NCBI RefSeq assembly: GCF_910592395.1
Contig: NC_088323.1
Span: 9,672,001 to 9,736,000, forward strand
DNA from: Lineus longissimus
Lineage: Eukaryota > Nemertea > Pilidiophora > Heteronemertea > Lineidae
Length of the DNA stretch: 64,000 nucleotides
Direction of reading: 5' to 3'
Part shown: positions 33,619 to 42,968 of the stretch, one piece after another
Numbering within the stretch: the stretch's first letter is position 1
Layout: each line of letters begins with the position of its first letter
Made by a program: the position numbers and the translations under genes
Notes under the pieces: generated by a model
The model's database searches: none
Told to the model about the DNA's origin: nothing
Seen by the model: the letters and a program-made list of their open reading frames with translations, nothing else

Positions 33619-33731
33619 GCATTCTGGTTGGAGCTGCGCACGCATCTCATGTAATCTCTCCACTTCGTCAGCTGTAGGTAGAATTAACATCAAATTTCAA
33701 CTTACAAGTAAGTCTCATTTAATTTTTAAAT
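33619..33731 (+). repeat. DIRS right inverted terminal repeat
   Basis: Reverse complement of the left repeat (GCATTCTGGTTGGAGCTGCG, GCATCTCATGTAATCTC) extended by about 45 bases (ATCAAATTTCAACTTACAAG to TTTTTAAATT) that are also present, inverted, in the internal complementary region. Confidence 0.9.
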
Positions 33732-33734
33732 TAA

Positions 33735-34594
33735 AGGCCATAACTCCAGGTATTTTGCCATTTTCTGCTGTAAGACGATTTCAAAAGTGTACCTAACACT
33801 TTATACAATACAGAAAACCCAATGCAATTAGCTCCATCCATTTTGAAGATATAGCCATTTATGTGTTTGACAACTTGATTACCTAACCAGGCTAGCAACT
33901 GGCTTGTTAGAGCCAGGCGGCGGGTTCAGCAAAAGTTGTGATGTAGATCAGGCTATTGCCCTACTTGGGAGGACAAATATCAACGAATGCTCTTAAAATT
34001 GATATATGAAGAATGTTTTTCATTGACATTTTCAATGTTCAAGTATGAAAGCATACTTTTGCCCATGATAGATGAAATCTCACATCTAGAAAGTGTTGTT
34101 TGAGCTAATTCATGAAGTAGATAAACAAAATCAATGCCAAAAACAACATAGACCACTACAAATATGGTCCAATATATGTTTTATAGACTATTTAGGCAAA
34201 TTTATAGAACTTAATTAATTTTTCAAATTCGATTCTTTTTACAGGAAATTGCATCAAAATGCCTCAATTTATACAATACTTAAACTATCATAATGTATTT
34301 CTAATTCTAACCTTCGATATACCTTATAATAAGGTAAGGTTATACAGACAAATTTATACCATTATAGTAAGAAATCAAACATCAGTCTGATCTATGTCAG
34401 TAAACCTGCCGCCTGACTTCACTTAGAAACCTAACCAAGGCTGTTACATAACATGTAAACAAAACAGTTAATCTTGCTTTATCTCTGGACTGGGTGCTTC
34501 AATTTTGATCAAACGTGATTTAATGCGGAGCTTTAAGTCTACTCTTTGAGGATCTGTACATGTCTGTACATCATAAAAGCAGGAGTCATGGCCT
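33735..34594. mobile_element. TTAA-flanked non-autonomous element (Kolobok/TTAA type)
   Basis: Flanked by TTAA at 33731-33734 and 34595-34598. Termini are inverted repeats: AGGCCATAACTCCAGG on the left, and AGGCCATGACTCCTGC as the complement of the right end. Imperfect inverted similarity continues inward (GGCGGCGGGTTCAG against GGCGGCAGGTTTAC), so it can fold back. It has 860 bp and no coding. TTAA duplication and AGG ends match the larger element at 48445-53399. Confidence 0.75.
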
Positions 34595-34656
34595 TTAAGT
34601 GCACTGAGGGTAGTTTACAGATTAATTGACAAATGCAGAAAGTTATCCACTCGCTG

Positions 34657-35437
34657 GCCAATCAAAGGAGGTTCCACGGTGACGTCACAGCATTTTTCAC
34701 AACGGCGGCTCCAATGTAAACAAAGACATGTGTTTCACTCGACGTTTTTATCGATATAAAAACACATGAACTATCTAATAAAACAATCACGAACTAATAC
34801 AACAAAGTGTAATCCACTAGTAGATGATTGAATTTAATACATTTTCACAACAGTAATGCTAAATTCATAGTCTGTGATTAGTTTTCCAACCTTTATCACG
34901 GTCGATGTTCGCAGCTTATCCAAATGTTGACATGGAGTGACCTTCACATGATGCGGTTGTTCTTATTGATAGAAGCATAAAAGGGAATTTCCCAACCTTT
35001 CCCCCCAAAATACGAACTACTGAAACAGAAACAACCATAGATCCCCTTAGATCCCCTCGTTTGCTTAACTTTTGTGCCCTATGAAGATGACCAATAATTT
35101 GCCTACTTATGGATGGGTTGTGTACATGGTGTAGTGTAAGTTGCATTAGGCGATCCTATTTACGGCCGCTTGGGAAATTGACAGAACTGTACGTCAATAT
35201 TATTTTTTACAAAACTGATACCGTCTCATAATGTTTGGCGATAACTTTTTAGTGAATCTGATTGCTTAAGGCTTACAGACCTGAAACAATAAACAACCAA
35301 CAACGTAGATTTTAATCGTTTCGATGTGGACACAACGGCCGTCGCCATCTTTCTGATGGTGGTACGTCACATGCACAGCTATAATATGGTTCACGGTCAC
35401 ATGATGTGACGTCACCGTGGAACCTCCTTTGCTGGTC
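34657..35437. repeat. Inverted promoter-like modules
   Basis: TCAAAGGAGGTTCCACGGTG followed by ACGTCAC (34668-34694) is repeated inverted at 35407-35433. Both are followed inwards or nearby by GGCGGC/AAGATGGCG-like sequence. It resembles the CRE-bearing ends of the element at 48445-53399. Open frames between (for example 35266-35925, minus) have no recognisable domain. Confidence 0.5.
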
Positions 35438-36792
35438 AATGTTGTTTTTATCTTCCTGAGGAGAGAAATTGCATGTTTGTAAATAGAAATAAGTATCTGC
35501 TTCAAAAGACTACATTGTTGCTGCCCGGCAAGTGTGGAAATGAACAAGTTATTGTTTTGTTTTTTTTGGACCAGATCAGAACGAATTTGTAAAAAAAATG
35601 AAATATTGTCATTAATAGAGATTATCTTTTCAATAATTTGACTTTTGATTAGTTCATTTTCTATTGGGATCGATCCATCAATAAAACAAATGTAAACTTC
35701 GGGGCAAATAGACCAACATTGACCTTTTTCGTCTCGTCTTGTGTCGAAAATGTTCTTCCCCCTTTTTTTTAAATTTCCCTCTCCGTCGCCGCCGCAACTT
35801 GCTCCAGACGCTGCCGGTACTTTGGTGCATTCCTTCGTTGAAGTCTTTAGAAGGGTGGGAGGGACGGAAGCAGTGCACGAAATCACGAAAATGCCGGAAC
35901 TAGAATTCCTGTGGAGTAACCGCAAACATTTTCAGATTCTCATGAACATATGAATTTTGTTTACATTTGTATACATATACGTAACCATTAGACTCACACC
36001 TGTTGTGTGATGTTAAAAAAGTGTCCGACTCTACTACTGTTATGGTGACGAAATAGGTCATGGTTGTGTAAGACCCATGACCTTAATTACATCCATGATT
36101 GTAAGTGCATAAAATCCTTTGTCCCTGGGTGACTGGGTAGACATTAGCTTTATCATATACCCTATGTGCACTGATCCGGCAGACAAGACAAAAAAACAAA
36201 AAAGTACCCCGAAAAATTAATTTTAACTTCACCATAATCAAGAACTTCACGTCACGAGGTTTTTTTATAAAAAAATTACAAAAGTCGTATTTTAATTGTC
36301 ATTTCTTAGATATTCTTGGGAATGTGTGGTATATGATAAATTTCGGTCTCGAGCTTTCATGCCGTAGAAAATCATCTCGTGCTGACCCGGATCATGGAAA
36401 TTTCTATTCCGAATTTCATCAATTTTAAATGGAATTATAAAAGGTGCTACATGAACGTTTTTCATGTATGATTTAAAAAGTTAAGTTAAAGTACTATAGA
36501 ACATATCTGTCAAATCCACGAAAAATCTATGTATAAATTGTGCATAATAAACAAAGTATCCATTATAAGGTTGTCATTTACAAATTTCATACACAATTAG
36601 ATTCTATATAGCAATCATGCAATTTTTTTTAAAGATTTGCTACGGAAAGTTTTGTCTGTGGATCATTTGCAATTACACAATCAATATCCCAAGAAAGTAG
36701 GTCGTTCGATAGAAAATTCTATTGGTTGAGTTGTCGTAGACCGTGTTAATGCAAATCATGACAAATAGGGATGATTGCACGTTTTGACCAAC
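35438..36792. other. No gene seen
   Basis: AT-rich sequence with no supported feature. Confidence 0.4.
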
Positions 36793-37167
36793 ATGGATAT
36801 AGCTTCAGCAAGTTTAGTGTTTTCCTCATTCCATTTCATGACAATGCACATTAGCGGAACCGAAAATGACACAAATTATGCAATCTTACGAGTTAAGTCC
36901 ATTCTTCGATGTGGCGTAGCATGTGCGAATGTTCAGGGGTGCGTTGCTTTTTCCACCACGTACCTGAACGGCCATGATTGCCATGATCAAACGGGAATCT
37001 GTCATCTTTACAAGGATGCTGCTACCAAGGGCTGGAATTGCCGTGACCGGAAAACAAGATATCGGCTTTGGAAAAAGCAGGTAGCCAATTTCGCCACCTA
37101 TATTTGCTGTTGTTTCGTGCACAACAAGTCAAATGCCGGTGTCCCTGTGGAAAATGTCCCCAGTTAA
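36793..37167 (+). CDS. PAN/apple-like domain fragment
   Basis: From ATG 36793, about 124 codons. After about 30 residues comes a compact Cys-rich module: ILRCGVACANVQGCVAFSTT, DCHDQTGICHLYKD and AATKGWNCRDRKTRYRLWKK. The spacing of CxxxC, C-x-AF and C-x-LY fits the PAN/apple fold used in adhesion and lectin-like extracellular proteins. No clear signal peptide; an upstream exon may supply one. The 3' end runs into an inserted short element at 37137. A decayed copy lies at 22985-23450. Probably a gene fragment carried in a dispersed repeat. Confidence 0.5.
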   Translation: MDIASASLVFSSFHFMTMHISGTENDTNYAILRVKSILRCGVACANVQGCVAFSTTYLNGHDCHDQTGICHLYKDAATKGWNCRDRKTRYRLWKKQVANFATYICCCFVHNKSNAGVPVENVPS

Positions 37168-37378
37168 AATTGTCCCCGGATACTAATGTCCCTAGTGGCT
37201 AAAGTCCGCATGTCCGTATATAGGACCAGGGATAGATGTCCGGTAAAGACTCTTATCACCAGGGTTGGGGGTCCGAAGGACCCCCATCCCTGGGAACAGG
37301 GGTCCGGAGGACCCCACTCGCTAGGAAGCAAGGTCCTCCGGACCTTGCTACCAGGGGGACTTTATCCGCTTTCACACC
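37137..37378 (+). mobile_element. CCGGT-ended inserted element with long triloop hairpins
   Basis: Compared with the empty site near 23214 (GCCGGTACCTACGG), this copy has about 240 extra bases between two CCGGT motifs (GCCGGTGTCCC on the left, TTCACACCGGTACGG on the right). It contains three perfect palindromes with 3-nt loops: 37267-37285 (arms GGGGGTCC, loop GAA), 37299-37315 (arms GGGGTCC, loop GGA) and 37328-37348 (arms GCAAGGTCC, loop TCC). No coding. Confidence 0.7.
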
Positions 37379-38027
37379 GGTACGGCGGTGCTCTTGATCC
37401 GTCATCTGTCATCAGGTCTTTGCTTGACTGACATTCCACAATGATAAATTATGTGTACCTGCACAAAATTACTTTTGAATCCCTGAATACATGTGCCCTA
37501 TGCGTATGTAATAAAGTCGTATTTCAAGTTGTTGACTACAACTTGGATAACCACTTCGTTGTAGCTATCTTATGCACCGATCGAATTTGGAATTTCAAAA
37601 AACTTTACTGCAGATGGAACATCACTATAAAAACCTTCATCGATTAACTGAATGTATAACTAAATAACTATATATGTCATTCAACCTCCGAGATAAAGTC
37701 GAAGCGAGAGTTCGACCGTGCAAAGGCCCAGAAGGCTCATCTGAAATTCGAAACGGGCCAAACGCATTTTTAGCGGAAACATCCTTAAAAAAGAGTTAGA
37801 ATATCGATGTTTTAATACTTATGAAATATTACAAATATTTATTTAATATGTATCAAATTGTTCATACCTCAATGAATATCAAACATCTAGGAAAAAACCC
37901 ATCCTGAATCTCATGTTCTATACTCCCTCTAAACATAGCCGGGGTATACCCTTGTAATTTCTGGGGTTTTTTCAGTTTCAAGCGCACCTGAACTTAGTGT
38001 AACTTGCATACAACAGTGCTCAGGTAG
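37379..38027. other. Downstream part of PAN repeat, otherwise no gene
   Basis: 37379-37640 is homologous to the 3' part of 22985-23450. The remainder shows nothing. Confidence 0.45.
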
Positions 38028-38035
38028 CCAGTAAT

Positions 38036-39086
38036 GGTAGTTGATAAAGCTTGGAATCAGTGAAACCATGTAACCAGTGATAAACCTTAGAATAGTCAGT
38101 ACTAAACCGTGGAATCACTGTGCAAGTACCGCGTGAAATCGGGCGCGTTCCTTCCACGATTTATACCCTCCCAACTGCCAATCTCGTCCCAGCTGACTTT
38201 ATTGATAGCAATTTGCCAGTAGTTCCAGAATCAACCTTTTTGTGGAGGATGACGTCATCATTGAATGCATTGGAAATGTGTTGTTGTCGTTAAAAAATAA
38301 ACTTATATTCATGATGGGCCGCCATTTGCAAATATCTAATTATTGCTCTTCGATGAAAGCAAAAGTAAGCGTTTGTGATTGTTTTGTATTCCATATACTA
38401 AAATAAAACGTTTTTATTAGAAGAATCATTTGTATATATAATGCTCTGATAAAGCTCAGTAGATATGACAAACATGCACACGGGAATCACTAAAAAATGT
38501 GTCCGCTTAGAACTGGTTACATCACGAAAATATCTCTACATCCCTCGATGTGTACGAAATCGCTCACAGCAAAGGAATTTATTCACATTTTTCATCTCCA
38601 AACCCGGCTAAAACCTTCGGTGATAAACCTTCATCTACGTTTCTACGGATAAGTGCCAGCCGGTACTGCATGATGTAGCCAATCTTCTCTGTATCACCCT
38701 GTATGATCACACCGCACCGTAGTTCAAATATGCCCCGAGTGGTGGCGTAGTAAGCGGAGCGCTGATTGGTCCATACTATGGGTGTGTGGTGGGCGTGTCG
38801 TGACGTGCATGCAAGCCGATATTTGGTAGATCAGTAATGTACACTGGAGGCGAGGTATGACTGGGTTGTTCTAAAATATAGATTATTGAATCGGATATGC
38901 GACTGATTTCTAAACTACCGTCAAATTCCGATCTGCTCATGTAAAAATAAGCTCCAAATATTGATTCGTAACCACCTTAGGTTCAAATGGCATTATTTCA
39001 TGTTTTTATTATGCATTTTTAGGACTGATTCCAAGGTTTATCACTGGTTTCAAGGTTTCACTGGTTCCAAGCTTTATCACCTACCG
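38036..39086. mobile_element. hAT-like non-autonomous element, 1.05 kb
   Basis: An 8 bp direct repeat CCAGTAAT flanks it (38028-38035, 39087-39094). The termini are inverted repeats of about 65 bp: GGTAGTTGATAAAGCTTGGA on the left, and GGTAGGTGATAAAGCTTGGA as the complement of the right end, continuing through CAGTGAAACC and CAGTGATAAACCTT. There is no coding inside. The 8 bp duplication points to hAT or a related superfamily. Confidence 0.85.
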
Positions 39087-39094
39087 CCAGTAAT

Positions 39095-41840
39095 ACATGT
39101 CAATTCCTATGTTAGCCTCACCTAAAATGTCTCTTTATGCTTGGCCAAGTTTCAAACGCCAAATCTCCCTTATTCGTCCAATCAAAAAATTGTTTTCAGA
39201 GTTTAAGAGTATGATCTTTTCTCGAAGATGTAGCCATTGAAAAAGATATGGGGCCCAGGGGTTTCACTTGCAAGGCAAATGTCCTTCTACAGTTTTTGAT
39301 CAGTTCTACCAGTCCTACGGGAGATGCATGTAAGGCTATATCATAATATAGCAGTCTATTGTAGTGTATTAGTTGTGTATTGTGCGGGAGCAGAAAACAG
39401 GTTAAAGCGGTCTTATGTGCCAAGGTTTTAAATCTTGATGAGATGCAAAAACCTTGGTGGTCAAGATGGAAAAAACGCAACATGCATGAAAAAATGACTT
39501 GCATTATTTTTTGACAGACCATTTCCACATCAGCTGTGTAGAAAAGAAGACAAAACGTGGAAAATGTACAACTAATTATACTAAATATTGATATTCTCAT
39601 ACATGTATTTACTGTTTAAAAGCGTGTTCGATTTCTAAGCGGAGTAAGCGCCACAGAGTTATTTTTGGTACTGGCGCCTCATCTTGCGCTAGGCCGAAGC
39701 GATCGATCCTCAGATTGGATTATTTCAGCTAAAAATGGCCGCCGATTGCAATTTTTAAGGAAAGATGGCAAACGATGATTACACACTAGAACTGGTAAAA
39801 GTCTCATTTTGTCTACCACCGCCTGAACCACTGGATGGAATCTCCTAATTTTTCGCATGTGCATGTAGCTTTTACCCGAGAAGCCATTCAGCTACGTATG
39901 TCTCCAATCCATATTTTCAGCGCAAAATGTGTTTTTCGTGTGTTTTTTCGCATGAAGATCCTGAGACCGTGTGTTTTTCGTCTAAGATGCTGAAGGTAAT
40001 AGACGGTGCTGCCATCTAAGCTATGAATGCAAGATCGCCCCGTTCATTCCAGGAATTCTGGAGGTTTAATGATGAAGGCACTGATACTGGCACCTGCAGG
40101 CCATCGGCTAGTGTTCAAAACCCGCAGTGGTCGTTTTTTTCCCTATGTTTCCTTGTTTTTTAATTTTCTAAAATTTTAAAAATTTTAATTTGTTTTCCTT
40201 ATTTACCGTGATTCTCATCATTTTAAAGTGAATATTATGTTAGAGATTTGCACTGTAATAAGCAAAACTTGCAAAATATGGCTGTTCTGATCGCGCAGAT
40301 TTTTTCCTTTATACTATGTACTGTTACATTAAATTCGAGGATGGAATTCGACCACCTTTTAAGTGTATAAGTGCCCTTAAAACCAGATACATTTTACTTT
40401 CAAGACGAAGAAAACGACAAATCCGGGCGAACATGACACGCGCGCGCCGCCTGTTGTTAGTTTAATGAACTATTTAATATAGATTCCGAACTTCAACCAA
40501 CACCAATACATGTATATACGCCAAGTGGTTGCTTCAACTCCGAAATGGACAACTTAAATACAACGACAAGTACATAGTCCCACCGTGTTCAAAAATTCTA
40601 TTCAAATCCCATCGGAATGACACATCATACCAGAAAATGCCAAGATTGTCGATGCAGTCATTACAGATTTGTCGCAGGGATTTGATCGGACAGAGGCCTT
40701 TATATACCCCAAAAACAATTGACAACACACGACTTAATACTCTAAATCAACGACATGCTCATAAGCAAGTTGCAGGTCTCCTCCGAAACGTATTCGAATG
40801 CATGCAGGCCACTTCGTACCGGTAACATGACAACTATCCCATTGGATTTCTTACATGTGATCTAATGCCAACCGTTCGTCTCATCTTGAAATTGGGTGCG
40901 ATTGTTTTGCTTCTCCGAACCTTGTCGTCCCCAAAGGACTCTATATGGAACACGCTTTTAAACTTTCGGTCATGAATTTTCAGGCAGAAGTTGTTTCAGT
41001 TAAAAGTATCTTATCAGCATATTTTTGTAAATAGCCAGTATATTTTTCTTTTAAAGGGGCAAAAATGAAATACAAATGTTTCTCTCTGTTGGTTATTGCG
41101 ATCCTTCTACCAAATCCGGCACGCCCCCCCCCCCCGCCCCCTCAGCCCCCACGCACACACACACACACACACTGGCAAATATTTTGGCAGCTTCACCTAA
41201 CACTCCATGCCCCATACTCCGTGCGGAGCATGGATGATTGATAGTTTGTTTTATTGCATCAGACTGCAGTTTTTAGGCAAAAAAATAATAGACTCAATAG
41301 CATGGGAAGAATTATAAGGATGTTAAAAATTCGGCCAATAGGGCTAGTGACTACGTACACCTAGTCTGGTGTGTGGTCATTCTTTTTTACGTTACTTTAC
41401 TCTGCTGTTACCCAGGCCTAGCGCGAGAGCGTTCGGGCTCAATTCATACTGGTCATTCGTTTCAAGTCGCGAGGTGCGGTGCGATTGACCACCCACATAT
41501 CACGAGATTTCACAAAGAGGCGCGTGGTTTTACCAGGCTGGCGATACATATTGTTTCCGTAAGGTTTCCCCAGATTCCGGAGACTTTTCATACATTCCAC
41601 TGAATTGCAATGGCCGTTGGGATTGGCGTCAAAATGGAGAGCAACTTCTTCAATATACAGGGTATCCCGAAGTGGCATTATGCGTAAATAGAGGGTTGAT
41701 ATAATCAAGATGCGTTCATTATTATTCATGGCGATTGTCTAATCAAGAGCTTAAGAGTAGCAGCCTTCCATCTCTCACATGTAATAATATATCAACTTGA
41801 TCATATCAATCCTTCATAACCTGAAGATGTCATATCTTAA
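39095..41840. other. No gene seen
   Basis: Contains a C-run followed by (CA)n at about 41126-41172. A 96-codon minus-strand frame (41439-41729, IEEVALHFDANPNGHCNSVE) looks mildly protein-like but is unrecognised and not called. Confidence 0.35.
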
Positions 41841-42050
41841 CCATCAACCAAAACGCCGAACAAGCAGAGGGGCAACTATCGGTCGTACCGCGATATAAGG
41901 ATATATGGTCAGTTCCCACCGTGGACGGAATCGGTCTTTTACCACACGAAGTTAAGGGTCATAGTCACAGTGGCTCTTTTTCATTACTCCTTGAGTCCTT
42001 ACCGTAACGTCTACGTCTTCAGCCAAGATGATAGAAGTGGAGATTTCAAA

Positions 42051-42968
42051 ATGATATCTAATTTCCATTTTCACGAACTCACATACATAGCTGGCGAATA
42101 TGGCGATGATGTAATAGGTGTAACTACTCGTCGTGGAAGAAATTCTGCCTATGAAAAGTTTCGAGCATTTCAATTCGATTTGAATGGAAATGGTTATTGC
42201 CGAGAGTTGATTCTACCTTATGATGAACTGAAGAAAAGTATCGGTCCAAAAAATTCGAAGTTCAAATATTTCAAAATGGTTTCATGCGGTGAGAATGTTT
42301 TCTTGGAGTTGACCTTTCGATGCAAATTTCTGAAGCACAAGAATAGGGAAATTACCCTATCTATATCATGGTTAGATTGGTATAGAATATTAAACGTAGG
42401 GTTGGTTCTTAAACTTCAGTATGTTAAAAGTCTAAAAGGGATGCGCTACACTCCTATTTCTGATATTGACAAGTTGCATTATCTTGATATAGATAACATC
42501 ATGTTAACAGATATAAAATGTGATTTAAATGATTATCTCTATAGATACTCAAGCAGCGCACACTCAATCTCCATCTTGGAGAAACCGTACGAGTACAATA
42601 AATCCACCTCGATTATCTTTCGTGATAAATTCTTCAGAACATTTGGAGACTCCCCAATTGTGTCTTGGCTCGGATCTTATAACGTAGTCATTGAGGTTCA
42701 TCGGTCGAAGGTTGTCACCAATATCGTTCCTGACCCTAAGGCTATCTACAAGTTTCATTCTAAGAAACACGTTATGTTTCTTTTTATGCTAAATGTGGGC
42801 CCATGCCTTGAACAGTCAGACGTAGAAGCTAGGCTCACGTTATTGATAACTTTAGATGCTCAATTTGTCTCATTATATATGCTTATTGTTGATGCGAATG
42901 AAAGAATAATCGCCTGGCCAAAAATTGGTTCTAATAAGAAGTTGACTGCAAAAGTATTTATTGTGTGA
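42051..42968 (+). CDS. Orphan protein of about 305 residues, unrecognised
   Basis: A stop-free frame of 375 codons runs from 41841 to 42968 in AT-rich DNA, where chance frames are short. The first in-frame ATG is 42051; the upstream part (NVYVFSQDDRSGDFKMISNF and before) also looks coding, so the gene may start in an upstream exon. The protein has alternating hydrophobic strands and aromatic residues (TYIAGEYGDDVIGVTTRRGR, FLELTFRCKFL, SISWLDWYRILNVGLVLKL, SPIVSWLGSYNVVIEVHRSK, HVMFLFMLNVGP, WPKIGSNKKLTAKVFIV). This suggests a mostly beta fold. No signal peptide, transmembrane segment or known motif is evident. I assign no function. Confidence 0.6.
   Translation: MISNFHFHELTYIAGEYGDDVIGVTTRRGRNSAYEKFRAFQFDLNGNGYCRELILPYDELKKSIGPKNSKFKYFKMVSCGENVFLELTFRCKFLKHKNREITLSISWLDWYRILNVGLVLKLQYVKSLKGMRYTPISDIDKLHYLDIDNIMLTDIKCDLNDYLYRYSSSAHSISILEKPYEYNKSTSIIFRDKFFRTFGDSPIVSWLGSYNVVIEVHRSKVVTNIVPDPKAIYKFHSKKHVMFLFMLNVGPCLEQSDVEARLTLLITLDAQFVSLYMLIVDANERIIAWPKIGSNKKLTAKVFIV

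Larger units (their letters stand above)
29207..33731 (+). mobile_element. DIRS-type tyrosine-recombinase retrotransposon
   Basis: About 4.5 kb with gag, RT/RNase H (with the DIRS methylase-like region) and a tyrosine recombinase in overlapping frames. The ends are inverted repeats that differ in one segment (left TGCGAGATTACATGAG, right GGAGAGATTACATGAG). The internal complementary region (33418-33542) holds the complement of the left end joined to the complement of the right end, as expected for a DIRS circle-junction template. No target duplication, also as expected. One frameshift in RT and one in the recombinase would stop it working. Confidence 0.92.

Noticed and set aside
35266-35925. 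219-codon minus-strand frame
   Set aside because: No domain or motif, lies partly in an inverted repeat, uneven composition with low-complexity parts; likely chance.
41439-41729. Possible divergent gene upstream of the orphan ORF
   Set aside because: 96-codon minus-strand frame looks slightly protein-like but has no recognisable motif, promoter or splice evidence.
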